From assembly GCF_020740795.1 (NCBI RefSeq), contig NC_067282.1:146182858-146246857 (forward strand): a stretch of DNA of 64,000 nucleotides, written 5' to 3'. The stretch comes from Apus apus. Its lineage: Eukaryota > Chordata > Aves > Apodiformes > Apodidae. Positions 49,501-59,831 of the stretch are shown here, piece after piece (the stretch's first letter is position 1; every line of letters starts with the position of its first letter). Both the position numbers and the translations under genes were made by a program. The notes under the pieces are model-generated. The model saw only the letters and a program-made list of their open reading frames with translations, was not told the origin of the DNA and searched no databases.

Positions 49501-51811
49501 ACTCACCCAGAACTAGATTTTAAATAAAATTGTCTCTTTTTCTTTTAAACGAAGCTTATCAGGGGAAGTTAGGAGTGGGTAGCACTAGTGATGTTTTCAG
49601 TTGCTGAGATTTTGCCCCATTTTGCTTTTGACAGGGATTTGGGCTATTAACGCTTCCTAAAGGCACATAAAGCGAGGGAGAGAGATGCTGGGCTTTTGGT
49701 CAGCTTGGTTGATATTCTACTCCCCCCTCTCCCCGTCCTTAGTTTTTATAACCACTCGAAACCCGAAGTCCAGTGATCTGAGAGAGGGAAGTCCTGCGGG
49801 CGGGTGGTGTGGGCAACTGCTGCGCTCTAGTGGCCAGATATGGGTTGTCTTCTGCTTCTAGCTTGCTGAGACCAAATCATAAAATACACGATGGAGTTGT
49901 GCTGGTATTTCTTCTCCCCTATAGCATTCTGAGTTAAAAATGGTGAGAAAACATGGATATGAGGAGGAAGCAGTCTTCTCACACACCTCGAGAGCAGAGG
50001 TGCAGCTTGAGTGTGTGGATATAGGAGCGGCTGGCAGGGGATGATCCAGCTGGAAAGACAGCAAGAGCACAATAAGTTTGGTGGTTGGATGGCTGCCATC
50101 ACTAGGGCAACTGATCTCTTCCAGCTTGGCATGGTCAGCATCCAAAACAGGATCTCTGCTACTGGAAAAGAGATTGTCACCCTAGGTGAGACCAGCAAAT
50201 CCTTCATTCTGTCAGCCATGGCAGGAAATAATTTGGCTGAAGTTGGATCTGAAAACTGAGGGAAAATTTCACAGTTTTATTATGTACTGAAGACTTCCGA
50301 TTTGCTCTCCAAATAACCCAGATGAATTGGCTCATCACACAGGATAAAGCTGAAGTGCTGACTGTTTCTTTGGTTTTTCATCAGGGTGTTGTCAAAGCTC
50401 ATGTTCTTGATGCGGGTGTTACAGAGACAAGGAGTCTGGTTTATCCTCTTTTGTCCACCGTAAGTCTCAGGCAAACTGGAGGCAGGTCAAAATGAGTCAT
50501 AAAACCTATCACCAAAAAATGGTTTGATTTAAAGTACTGCTTCTACTCTTGGCTTCATATTTCCATCCACATTTGCCACAGGTGGCAAGTAGGGGCATGT
50601 GTATGCACAGGAGCAGTATAATCAGAGACCTGTGGGGTACAAGTGACTTCTCCCCCTGCTTGGCCTCCAGGTGGCCATGAGGTTTATATTTCAGTGCACA
50701 TGAATATAGGAGGCATGCACCTCATAGGGTTCAATGGGTTTGGAAGGTGGTACAAGTCCAATTTTGTTCTGTGCATCCTACTTGCTTGCAACTGATTGTA
50801 CAGACACTTCAGGACAGCTATATGATTTTTATCATCTTATTGAAGATAGAGATGTGAGCACTGTGTGCTGGCATGTATGGAGACTGATTTGCTACAGCCA
50901 TCAGTTTTCCTGGAGAGTCTACTCTGCTCTTTTTCCCCAGGTTCCCTTGTTCGTTCCTGTCTCTTTTACCATCATCTGCCTCTTCACAGTGGCAATGTCT
51001 TTCTACTCAGACCCTGTGAATATTAGCATTGGATGCACCATGGTTTTAAGTGGTTTTCCAGTCTACTACCTCATAATCCATAGGCAAATGTCCAGTCGTT
51101 GCCGTAGCCCGTTTTGTAAGTATGCATTTAAGTTTCACTATTGTGGACCTAAACATGCTCAGTGATGGTCACTTTCACATGTCAACCCTGGTTTCTACTA
51201 AACTTAAGCATACCTTTGGGTTCATCACCTCTCGGTGTCAAATTTGACTGGCACTGAACAACAAGATCAAAAGTTAAGATGGAAAGACTGAGAGGCAGAC
51301 ACTGCAACCCCATGTGCACAAACATCCTTGCTGAAAGGCTGAGGAGAGGACTGGTAGGAGAAGATGGTGCTGCCTGAGAGCTATCTGTTTGGTGAAGAGG
51401 CCAGGATGGTTTTAGGTGTGTAAATGAAATACACCTCCACTCCATACAATGTCTAGCATAGATTTCCTTTGAGCCTAGCCTTGGTGGTACAATGATTTGC
51501 TCTGGAACTAAAGCCCAGTTTTGAGTTGAATGTATAATTTCAGTTATGAATCTTGCTTTCTTTTGATATTGGGCTGAGGCATATCAGTAACCACTGAATA
51601 GAAGAAAACATACAGCAAGAAAGCGAACTGATCAGTGATCTTCTAACATAAAGTGCTCCAGCCATCAGTTCTGATGTTGATGACTTCAGCCATATCTCAA
51701 AATTTCCCTCAGACTGAACTTTCTTCCTTTTTTTTACCCCTTTCAGATTTTCTTACACACAAACTACAGTTACTGCTGGAAGTAGTCCAACAAGAAGTCA
51801 AGACTTACTGA
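37323..51811 (+). CDS. SLC7A11-like: SLC7A11-like (xCT-type) cystine/glutamate exchanger light chain, complete
   Basis: Twelve coding exons join in phase (1422 nt, 473 codons plus stop TGA 51809-51811). SLC7 light chains are 12-helix plasma-membrane exchangers joined by disulfide to an SLC3A2-type heavy chain. The start ATG has a perfect gccATGg context. Visible marks: the helix-1 [12 protein letters not shown] (residues 27-38), SYAELGT and [10 protein letters not shown] after it, Cys130 (FFAPC) matching xCT Cys158, and WLFIGL in a late helix. Basic residues that bind the anionic substrate in xCT (Arg135, Lys198, Arg396) appear here as Arg107, Lys170 and Arg368, at a constant offset of 28. 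The shortfall lies in the N-terminal tail, so the protein is 473 rather than 501 residues. No stop or frameshift is seen. The neighbours (KDM7A, PARP12) differ from those of SLC7A11 itself, so this looks like a paralogue; ArpAT (SLC7A15) is an alternative name. Introns hold no other recognised gene except the CR1 near 48.7 kb. Confidence 0.93.
40284..40410 (+). CDS. SLC7A11-like: Transporter coding exon 2
   Basis: The acceptor is aacttttccag and the donor ATCAG|GTAAGA. It encodes [19 protein letters not shown] and the third helix ([15 protein letters not shown]). It ends inside the Arg107 codon. Confidence 0.95.
41137..41252 (+). CDS. SLC7A11-like: Transporter coding exon 3 (heavy-chain cysteine)
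   Basis: The acceptor is tttcccccatccag and the donor TACT|GTAAGT. It encodes [20 protein letters not shown], then FAPC with Cys130 in the extracellular loop, the residue that links to the heavy chain in this family. Confidence 0.94.
41932..42057 (+). CDS. SLC7A11-like: Transporter coding exon 4
   Basis: Of several nearby AGs, the acceptor ctcctctccag (41931) restores frame and gives the same residue spacing as xCT ([18 protein letters not shown]). It includes Lys170 in [14 protein letters not shown]. The donor is CAGG|GTAGGT. Confidence 0.9.
44301..44400 (+). CDS. SLC7A11-like: Transporter coding exon 5
   Basis: The acceptor is ctcttctgcag and the donor GGCTG|GTAGGT. It encodes [14 protein letters not shown] and [15 protein letters not shown], matching the xCT loop and helix 6. 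Confidence 0.93.
44488..44532 (+). CDS. SLC7A11-like: Transporter coding exon 6 (45 nt)
   Basis: A very small exon encoding [14 protein letters not shown], separated from the previous exon by only 87 bases. The acceptor is ccctgcgcag and the donor ACG|GTAAGG. The phases (2 in, 2 out) fit both sides. Confidence 0.9.
44720..44843 (+). CDS. SLC7A11-like: Transporter coding exon 7
   Basis: The acceptor is ccttttcttgtag and the donor GTG|GTGAGT. It encodes [20 protein letters not shown], then [10 protein letters not shown] and ASPAVAV. Confidence 0.94.
45159..45262 (+). CDS. SLC7A11-like: Transporter coding exon 8
   Basis: The acceptor is gctgttcctccag. It encodes [20 protein letters not shown] and [15 protein letters not shown]. 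The donor, AAG|GTCACA, is weak beyond the GT, but frame and homology both require the exon to end here. Confidence 0.9.
46556..46633. repeat. AT/GATA-type microsatellite
   Basis: Imperfect atatat, gagaga and agatat runs within an intron of the SLC7A11-like gene. Confidence 0.8.
47072..47168 (+). CDS. SLC7A11-like: Transporter coding exon 9
   Basis: The acceptor is tgtcttttcctag and the donor ATG|GTAAGG. It encodes the [16 protein letters not shown] and [11 protein letters not shown] motif shared by the SLC7 light chains. Confidence 0.94.
47952..48101 (+). CDS. SLC7A11-like: Transporter coding exon 10
   Basis: The acceptor is cacaatgctcag and the donor AAG|GTAATG. It is a 150-nt phase-0 exon encoding [19 protein letters not shown] with Arg368, then a basic [13 protein letters not shown] loop. 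Confidence 0.94.
48670..49035 (-). mobile_element. CR1 LINE, 3' end (5' truncated), antisense
   Basis: On the minus strand it reads as the CR1 ORF2 C-terminus ([47 protein letters not shown]), then the CR1 3' region ending near atagaat at 48671. Several substitutions and stops are present. It sits in the last long intron of the SLC7A11-like gene, opposite to the gene. The sequence to its right is not recognised as CR1. Confidence 0.88.
50941..51115 (+). CDS. SLC7A11-like: Transporter coding exon 11
   Basis: The acceptor is gctctttttccccag and the donor TTTT|GTAAGT. It encodes the last two helices ([20 protein letters not shown] and [13 protein letters not shown]). Confidence 0.94.
51747..51811 (+). 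CDS. SLC7A11-like: Transporter last coding exon
   Basis: The acceptor is tttttttacccctttcag. It encodes [20 protein letters not shown] plus a final Tyr and the stop TGA. The pattern LQ-LLEVV followed by an acidic/polar end parallels the xCT C-terminus. Confidence 0.92.
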
Positions 51812-53115
51812 GAAAACCATCCAAACTCACAGGAGAAGATAAAATCTATTTGCTCTGTTCCTGATACCTTTGATCCTACTAAAAGCAGGCCATGCTCTAA
51901 TTCTCTTAATCACTGCAAATGAGGGTGAGCCTGAGCCAAAACCTTGCTGCAAGTGTTCCTGAGCTTGTCCATTGAGATCAGGAGGAGCATGTCACATCTG
52001 TTTCTGCCCTTTTTTATCAGAACAATCTAGTTCTCTGAAATGAGCTTGCTTTGCCAACAGTGTGTCTTCGAAATCTTAATTTTGCAGTCTAACCAGACCT
52101 CAGTAAAATAGCACAGATTTTAAATTTTTTAACTTGAGAAATGGAGGAAGGGAGCATGTTGCAGAACTTCGAGTCCACTACATGGAAGACAAACGCTGAA
52201 CAGTAGTGTTCTAGCAGCAACGCTGTGGACAAGCATTATGAAGGGAAATGGGTGGGGAGAGCAAATTAGAAATAAGGTAGATGAATCGGAAAGGAGGAGA
52301 CAAGGGGGTTAATACTTGATTCACCAGAAAGTGCAGATTCAGGTTAATGAGGAGATATTTGAAAATGAGGTCAGATCATTTTGCTTTAATTATTGCATAA
52401 GCAGAATTGCTTTGAAATAATATTTCTTTTTTGAATTTTAATTTTCTGAGATGACATTTCAAAATGTACAAACATATTTAAAAAATCAGCTAAATATCAA
52501 CAAAAATAGGATTAAATAGAACCTGATCACTGCCCCAACTCCCCAGTCCTTCTTCTCATCCAGTACTACTAGTGAAGTAGAACATTCAGATTTTGGCCCA
52601 ACTCTAGTGAAATATAATTTGTCCTTTAGTTAGATAAGACCACTGATGAGACTTGGGCAGATTCCTGAACAAGTGCATCTTTTGGTGCTGCAAGAAGACA
52701 CAAAAGACTTCATGTCAAAGCTTTAACTTTAAATCCGGTCTCAAATGACTTGCTGAATCAATACTTAAATGCGCATTTGAACTATTGACATAAGAAAGGT
52801 TTCCGTTATTGGATTCCTTTGGTTTACATTATTAATGTGGAAGTGTTATGTCCAGATAAAACAGCAGTTAGCTACTTCAAATTGTTTGATTGTTAATCTT
52901 TTAGGAGAAGATGGGAAGCAGTATACTGAGACTCCTTTAATGACTGCTAGAGAGAGGAACAGCAGAACGTGGAGCATTTTTAATCTTCTGTATCAAGCAT
53001 TTATGTATTTAGAGTGAAACCAAAGTACCATATACAAACACAATGTAATCTACCTAAACTTGTAACATTCACCATCAAGACTTGGAAATAAATAAGTTTG
53101 GTTTGGGTTTTTTTT
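51812..53115 (+). other. SLC7A11-like: Probable 3' UTR of the SLC7A11-like gene
   Basis: AT-rich non-coding sequence after the stop codon. A canonical AATAAA lies at 53087-53092 and is followed by a GT-rich stretch (gtttggtttgggtttttt), as expected at a cleavage site. The end is inferred from that signal only. Confidence 0.45.
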
Positions 53116-55925
53116 TTTCCAAAGCAATTGAGAATTATTATTCTTGTTAAGACTGCTTCCTGTTCCTGCGCTAAATTAAGCTGGGATAGCAGCAGCATGG
53201 ATGCAAGGCTTGTTTCCCCCCTTTTACCCTCCCACAGTTTGTTTTAAAAGCTGCTGGACATTGTCCAACAGGAAATCCAGTCTTGCTGGGAAAACCATCT
53301 TAGAGGAGAAGGCATCGACTTTAAATTACAGTGTGGTTTCAAGTGAGATCTGGAAATGTTTCCAGGCTCCCAGATGTGGCTCGGTCACCCCTCACGCTGG
53401 GCTTTGCTGAAGCTGAATCCCCTGGCACACCTTCACTTCTTGCAGCAGCCTAAGCCCAGGCCCAGGTGCAGGTGGCTGGGGAACCAACCTCCAGAAGATC
53501 TTGCAGAATCAGGTGAACCCCATCACCCCAACATAGCCTGAGTCCACCCCTTAGGTACCGATTTGGGGGATTTTCCACATCTTGAGGTAGAAGCCTGAGG
53601 CACTGCCAGCATAGTCCTGTGTTGCAGGACCTGTGTGAGCACAGTGTGCCTATGCCATAGCATCAGTACTCGCACATGAAATCTTGGAGTGGCCTGAAAC
53701 TGCAGCAGAGCTGCTCTGTGTCTGTAGCTAGACACACAGAAAGGGTGAAATACCACTTCTGTCCAATTCCTCTGAAGAGAAAAAGGGAACAAAAATTGAA
53801 ATTCATGGGTGGAAAATAAGTAATCCTACCTGCTGGACCATGGTTTCTTCGTAAGTGATAAATCATCTGACGTATGCTGGGAAACCACAATTGAGTGCCT
53901 CCCCTGACTGTGCAGGAATATGATCTTGCTGGGCTATATATAGGATGTCTGCTCCAAGACCTGTGAGATACTGGAAGTGCAGGCAGATATAGTATCACAA
54001 TTACATTGACAGTTAGAAATCAGAGGTTCAGCAGCTCCACGGATAACATTGCAATTCAAAGTGATAAAAATATGATGTTCGTAATGTATCAGTTTGCAGT
54101 GATCTCCAGTTTTAATTTTGGGGCAAGTTGCTTGTTTTTAGAGAGGACAGTATGCTCCTCCCAGTGAAGGTGTATTCTATCAAGCCAGAATATTTTCCTA
54201 GAGCTAATATCTCATGCCTACTGAAGCTACTGGCTTCAGTTCAGAAGAGTTATTTTACTAGAGAATTCACATATGCAAAAGGGATCCTGCCGGACCTGAT
54301 CCTACAAATTTCATCTAAGGGAAGTACAGAAGTTGTGCAACTGTGGAGTTGAAAGCCAGATACTATAAGGGAGGTCAAAAGCAAGTCAAGAAAGACCAGA
54401 CAGAGAAGAAGCAAAGTTCAGCTTCATAATCACATTTATGGTGGGTTTTGTTTTGTGTTTTGTCTTTTAACTACTATGTCTATAAAATGCACTTGGAGTG
54501 CAGCCTTTTCAGAACTAAAATAGATTCATTCATTCTGTTCATTTGTGTAGCAAAAAAAATAGTAATAATAAGAAGTGAAGTTTATGTAGTTAGTACTACT
54601 TGACTTGTCATGAAGCTTTATGCTCCGGAGCTCTGCTGGGAAATGTTGTCAGCCTTTTAGACTGCCAGGCTGGAGGTCAGACTGGAAAGCTCTTACTTAA
54701 CCCTGCTCTGATTTCCATGGGGAAGAACAGAGCAAAGACTTAGACTTCAGGGAAAAGGAACACAAATACAAATACTGACTGCACCTGCACCTGCCCCTGT
54801 GCTTTGTTGGCACTGGTTTGGGTCACTCTGTGCAGTGCTATGTCCTGTAGCCCCCGCAGACAGTGCCATAACCCATACGAGGAGGGTGTTGAGAGATGCA
54901 CCCGCTTTCTGCATTGAGATTTGGGGTTTGCTTTGCAAGGCGACACCAGCTTTTGACTTTCAATGAATGATGTTCAGCAGAAGCTGCTCCCAGCAGGAAT
55001 CTCAAAATTAAAAGGTCCTGAATATCCCCAGCCACTGAAAGGATGGGAGGAATCAGCTCAAGGTAAGTGCTGGTGCGTGATGATAGGAACCAAGCAATAG
55101 GGATAAACTATGCCGGTTCAGAAGGGATGTTGAATTCACTGGTGTATCTTGTCAAAAACATCAGCTGTGCCTGGCTGCTCTGCTCATGCCTGCCAGATAC
55201 GCATGTGTGTGGCGCAATAACCGGAAGAAGGCATTACTCAGCCCTGTTTCCTAAGGGTCAGAGGCTAGCAGGGAGGCACCCATGACCCCTCTCCCTGTGG
55301 AGAGAAACGCCGAGAGAGACAGTGAGGTACATCTGTGCAGTTGGGAAGTTTGCAAGGAGCTCAAACAGGCTAGTCATATTTTATTTCTGAATGTTTTACT
55401 GCAACCTTTCCCATGGGGAGGAAAGGTTCAGGGGGCTCGTTCAACTGGAGGGCACATGGCTGATGCCCTCAGCTCTGGGGGTGGTGGCTGGGCAGCCTGA
55501 TGGCAGGTCTGTGAGTAGGGGAGCCGGGGAGGTGGTGCATACCAGGCTCCCACAGCTTTCCTGGGGTGCCGTGGAGCTGGGAGGGAGGAATTTGGGCATT
55601 TCGTGGTTTATGGGCTTGGCTTGAAGAATAACTGCTTGCAGTTACTCATACCATAAACTGAGTTTGTTTCTTCGTTAATTCATCCTTTCTTCCACGTGAG
55701 GAAGAAGGGTGTAAGAGAAAACGTGGCTTGAGGTTAGTATGTATACAATTTTTCTCTGCATAAAGCTGTTCCTCTGGAGATACAAAAAGCAAATTTCTAG
55801 AGTATCTCTCAGTTGCACAAGATCAGATAGTGAATTCCTCAGCAAAAGGTGAAGGACACTATCTGTCTTGCCAGTAAAATATTTCTGTCTGCTTTTTTAA
55901 GAGTTTCACCTCTTTTTCTCTCCAG

Positions 55926-55974
55926 CTGGGGCTAGTTGGTGAGTGGCAAACCCCTGAAAGGAGCAAAAACGCTG
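55926..55974 (+). other. Possible 49-nt non-coding exon
   Basis: A strong polypyrimidine tract and acceptor (cctctttttctctccag) and a perfect GTAAGT donor bound 49 nt without an ATG. It lies upstream of the PARP12-type exons on the same strand and could be a 5' UTR exon. No transcript evidence is available. Confidence 0.25.
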
Positions 55975-55976
55975 GT

Positions 55977-55990
55977 AAGTGAAAGTGAAA
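55977..55990 (+). promoter_or_regulatory. IRF/ISRE-type motif AAGTGAAAGTGAAA
   Basis: It fits the IRF-family consensus AANNGAAANNGAAA without mismatch. It lies 4 kb upstream of the first recognised exon of a PARP12-type gene; PARP12 is a known interferon-stimulated gene in vertebrates. Binding is inferred from the motif and context. Confidence 0.45.
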
Positions 55991-57109
55991 GTAAGGCACA
56001 ACTGGTCATTTTAGAAAGCTGATGGGAGGCAGTCTGGGACTCCTGAGTCTCAGCAGTGGAGCTGACAGGGGTGGCCATCCATTTACGGAGCAAGGAGAAG
56101 AGGGAATAGGAATGGATGGAGCAATGGAGAAAATCTACCTGAAAACATCATCCCACCCCACTCTCTGGCTTTCCTCTGTTTTTCCTCTACTCCCTTAAAT
56201 CCCACATTTCAATTCCACAGACTGCAAATCCTTCTGCCATGACAGCAGCAACAGCAGACTGCTGTACAGGGGGGAGAAAAGAGACAGCTGCATAAAAAAA
56301 ATAAGTCTCCCAGAAGTGCTGGATCTTGTGAATCTCCTGCAGAGGGACCTGAGATAAAATGAATTGGGAGTGTTTTTCTAGGAAGAGGCCTGGCTGGTGT
56401 TACTGGGTACAAAGAGCAGCCATGGTCTGAAGACAGAGCTGTAACAGACTAAAGGCTGCAAAGGAGACTTGGGTCCTTCCTTGCTCTTTGTTCTGGTGAC
56501 CCAGTGGCTGCCGATCTTTTATGGACCTTTGTACTGTAACCAGCTCTATGAGGGAGCTCCTCATACAATAATTTCCTCTGATTAGGCTGCTCTGAATACC
56601 CATGATCACTGCCAAAGCATGAAAGGCATTGGAGCCAGATAAACAAGCATTTCTGATTTCTCTGTGAATATTGTGTCATGATTCTATGGGCAGCTCTGGA
56701 TAGCTCAACCAGAGCCCCTCACAAACTCCACAGCTGGCAGATGGGCAGCTCTCAGCTGTGTGTTTGTGCTCCACAGCAGCTTAATGTTGTAGGAGCAGTG
56801 AAGTGATGAGATGCATTTGGAAAAATGTTGGCTGGGTCCTGTTAGAGAAGACTTTGAGATGACCCTACTACTAAGTCATTAAGTTTGCACTGGACCCCCT
56901 TGCTTTCTAAACTTGTCAGAGAGGTGTCTAGGAATGGCTGGAACCAATCTTGGTCTCTGACTGTAAATAAAAGTTTGAACCCTAAGTTTTGTCACTGAGT
57001 TGGTTTATTGCAGCTCAAGCTGGGTACCTCGCAAGAGGGATCCTGCCTTTATTTTACCTGTGCTTTTTAAGGTCTGACAAGGAGGTTGCAGTGATGTGAG
57101 TGTTGGCCT

Positions 57110-57425
57110 TTTCTCCCAAGTGAATAATGGTAAGTCTAGAGGACATGGCCTGAAGCTGCACCAGGGGAGGTTTAGACTGGATATTAGGAAGAATTTCTTT
57201 ATCAGAAGAGTATCCAGGTGCTGGAATGGGCTGCCCAGAGATGTAGTGGAGTCACCTCCCCTGGTGGTGTTCAAGAAACCTGTAGACGTGGCAGTTAAGG
57301 GCATGCTCTAGTGGGCATGGTAGGGCTTTTGTGGGTTGTTGGTTTTGTGGGTTTTCCTTTTTTTTCTTTTTTTTCCCCTCTGGGTGGATGGTTGGACTCA
57401 GTGATAGTGATCTCTAGAGTTCTAG
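57110..57425 (+). mobile_element. CR1-type LINE 3' fragment
   Basis: It encodes the decayed CR1 3' ORF2-adjacent peptide ([33 protein letters not shown]) and ends with the 'ggttggactcagtgat...gatctctagag' phrase seen near CR1 3' ends. It appears to be a different subfamily from the copy near 20 kb. Edges are approximate. Confidence 0.8.
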
Positions 57426-57429
57426 CTCC

Positions 57430-57690
57430 ACCATGGTCTTCTGCCGTTGCAGAGGGACAGTATGCTTCACTGTGGTCTTCTCCATGGGCTGCATGGTCTT
57501 CTCTGCACCAGTGCCTGGATCACCTCCTCCCCTTCTTATTCACTGGCCTGAGTGTCTGCAGGGCTGTTTCACACTTTTCCTCACTTGTCACTGTTGACCA
57601 GCTTTCTCAGAGGTATCACCAGCTTGGCTGATGGACTCAGCTGTGTCCTGCAGTGCATCTGTTGAGCTGTCACAGCTGGTGCATCTCCCC
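57430..57690. repeat. Dispersed avian repeat, family not assigned
   Basis: The phrases 'ctccatgggctgcatggtcttctct', 'gcctggatcacctcctcccctt', 'ctgagtgtctgcagggctgttt' and 'ctcagaggtatcacca' resemble a sequence I recall as widespread in bird genomes, possibly LTR-derived. No coding capacity is recognised. The family assignment is uncertain. Confidence 0.4.
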
Positions 57691-57828
57691 TGTGACTCCC
57701 CCACCTTCCCAGATGCTCTGGCATAACAGGCATGAGGCTCTGCAAGTGGAACTGCACAATAAGGAGGATGATGATTCATCTAGCTTGGAGGTGTCAGAGT
57801 ACCTTCAGGTACTGGAAGGCCACTATGA

Positions 57829-57948
57829 GGTTACTTGAGGTCAAACTCCCTTTCTGGAGACCTGAATGGGGTCATCTGGGGTTAACCGGTCAGACCCTGG
57901 GGGTTACTTGAGGTCAAACTCCCTTTCTGGAGAGCCCAGTGGGGTCAT
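57829..57948. repeat. 73-bp tandem duplication
   Basis: The segment starting ggttacttgaggtcaaactc at 57829 recurs at 57902. The first 32 bases are identical and the following 15 differ at only a few positions. The period is 73 bp. It lies upstream of, or within, the 5' part of the adjacent CR1 copy. Confidence 0.85.
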
Positions 57949-58076
57949 GTAGCTGAGGAGACTGGGTCCAGTGCAGGGAAGTCTGTATTGATTAAGGGAA
58001 TTGCTGGGAAAAAGCCAGCAAAAGGCTCTTTTGGGGGCTTTTTGAATCCAGGAAGAGGGCCCCAGGCTGTGCTAGG

Positions 58077-59831
58077 ATGAGACAGCTTGTGGAGAGGCTG
58101 CTGAGGTGGTGTGGGTGGAGTCCACGTGTTAATGAGGTACTGGCAGCAACTGAGGTGGAAAGATTAAGTTCTATTTGGGAATGTGAAAGGGAGCCTGGTC
58201 TCCTTGAGGAAAAGGCAGCAGGTGGAGCAGTTGCTTGGGGCAAGAGAGGATTCCCTTCCAGGTTTCCCCTACGTTCCCAGGAACTCTTACAAAACAGATA
58301 CAGGGCTCTGGAAATGGAGGATCAGGCAAATGAAGATGTTGATGAAGGTCCATCCCGGGAGCTGCTGAAGCAGTCAGCCCCACTCATGAGGACTTCTTCT
58401 CTTAAGAATAAAATGAGGGTAATATTTATAGGAGATTCCCTTCTGAAGGCAACAGAGGGTCTGATATGCCAGACAGGCCCTTCCCACAGGGAAGTCTGCT
58501 GCCTCCTGGGTTAGCTCTTGCTGAGACTCAGGAAAAAAGGAGAATTTGCCAGTTTTGGAAGAAAGGGCAGGCAGCTCAAGGTGAGTACAGGGATCTTGTG
58601 AGGTCATACAGAGAGAAAATTAGGAAGGTAAAAGCCCAGCTGGAGATCAGTCTAGCCACAGTCACAAAGGACATGTAAAAAATGTTTTTACAAATACATT
58701 CTCAACAATAAGAGAGCCAGGGAGAATCTCCATCCCTTACTGGATGGGGAGGGGGGGGGACAACAACGACACATTGCAACTAAGGATGAGGAAAAGACTG
58801 AGATACTTAATGCCTGCTTTGCCTCTATCTTTATAGTCAGACCAGCTTCCCCCAGGGTATTCAGCCTCCTGGGCTGGAAGATAAGGACAGAAAGAAGAAC
58901 AGCCCCCCCATAATCCAGGAAGAAGCAGTTATGGACCTGCTACAGCACCTGAACTCTCACAAATCTATGGGGTCAGATGGAATTCACATGAGAGTACTGA
59001 GGGAGCTGGCAGAGGAACTTGTCAAGCCTCTCTCCATCATTTATCTGCAGTCCTGGCTAACAGGGGAGGTCCCGGATGACTGAAGGCTTGCCAGTGTGAT
59101 GTCCATCTAGAGGAAGGGCCCAAAGGAGGATCTGGGGAACTACAGGCCTGTCAGCCTGACCTCGGTACCAGGAAAAATCCTGGAGAGGTTCATCTTGAAT
59201 GTGCTCTGATGGCAAGTGCAGGACAGCCAGGGGATCAGGCCTAGCCAGCATGTGTTCAGGAAGGGCAGATCCTGCTTGATCAACCTGATCTCCTGTGACC
59301 AGGTGACCCACCTGGTGGATGAGCGAAGAGCTGTGGATGTTCTCTACCTAGACTTCACGGAAGCCTTTTACACCGTCTCTCACAGCATTCTCCTAGAGAA
59401 GCTGGCAGCACATGGCCTAGACAGATGCACTCTTTGCTGGGTAAAAAACTGGCTGGATGGCTGAGCCCAGAGAGTTGTAGTGAACAGGGTTGGATCCAGT
59501 TGGCAGCTGGTCACCACTGGGCTCAGTTTTGGGGCCAGCCTTGTTCAATATCTTTATTATCTGGATGAGGGGATTAACTGCTTCCTCAGTAAGTTTGCAG
59601 ATGACACCAAACTGTGCAGGAGCATTAATCTGCTAGAGGGACCTGAACAGGTTGGATTGATAAGCTGAGACCAACTATATGAGGTTCAAAAAGGCCAAGT
59701 GCCAGGTCCTGCACTTGGGTCACAACCATCCCAGGCAATCTACAGGTTTGGGAAAGAGTGCCTGGAAAGCCGCCCAGAGGAAAAGGTCCTGGGGGTGCTG
59801 GTGGACAGCTGGCTGAATATAAGCCAGCAGT
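58077..59831 (+). mobile_element. CR1 LINE with ORF1 and ORF2 remnants, internally deleted
   Basis: The left part (58077-58514) reads as the CR1 ORF1 tail with the esterase-like GDSLLKATEGLICQTGP motif. ORF2 sequence starts by about 58560 (GQAAQGEYRDLVRSYREKIR), then runs through the reverse transcriptase: [38 protein letters not shown], and the FADDT active-site box near 59597. Stops and frame changes interrupt it, so it is dead. The ORF2 endonuclease region expected between the two parts is absent. The element stops near 59831, inside ORF2 and short of the usual CR1 3' end. It may extend left of 58077. Confidence 0.88.

Larger units (their letters stand above)
53116..57000. other. Stretch between transporter and PARP12-type gene
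   Basis: No recognised protein-coding exon. It should hold the promoter and possibly the 5' exons of the PARP12-type gene. The only positive signals are the possible small exon at 55926-55974 and the IRF-type motif at 55977-55990. CCCH zinc-finger coding typical of PARP12 was looked for and not found. Confidence 0.45.

Noticed and set aside
37323-51811. Calling the transporter SLC7A11 itself
   Set aside because: The flanking genes and the short N-terminus differ from what I know of SLC7A11, so a paralogue is the safer call.
56221-56357. Possible plus-strand exon with a CKSFCHDSS reading
   Set aside because: It has a fair acceptor, but no usable donor and no CCCH spacing, so it was not accepted as a missing PARP12 exon.
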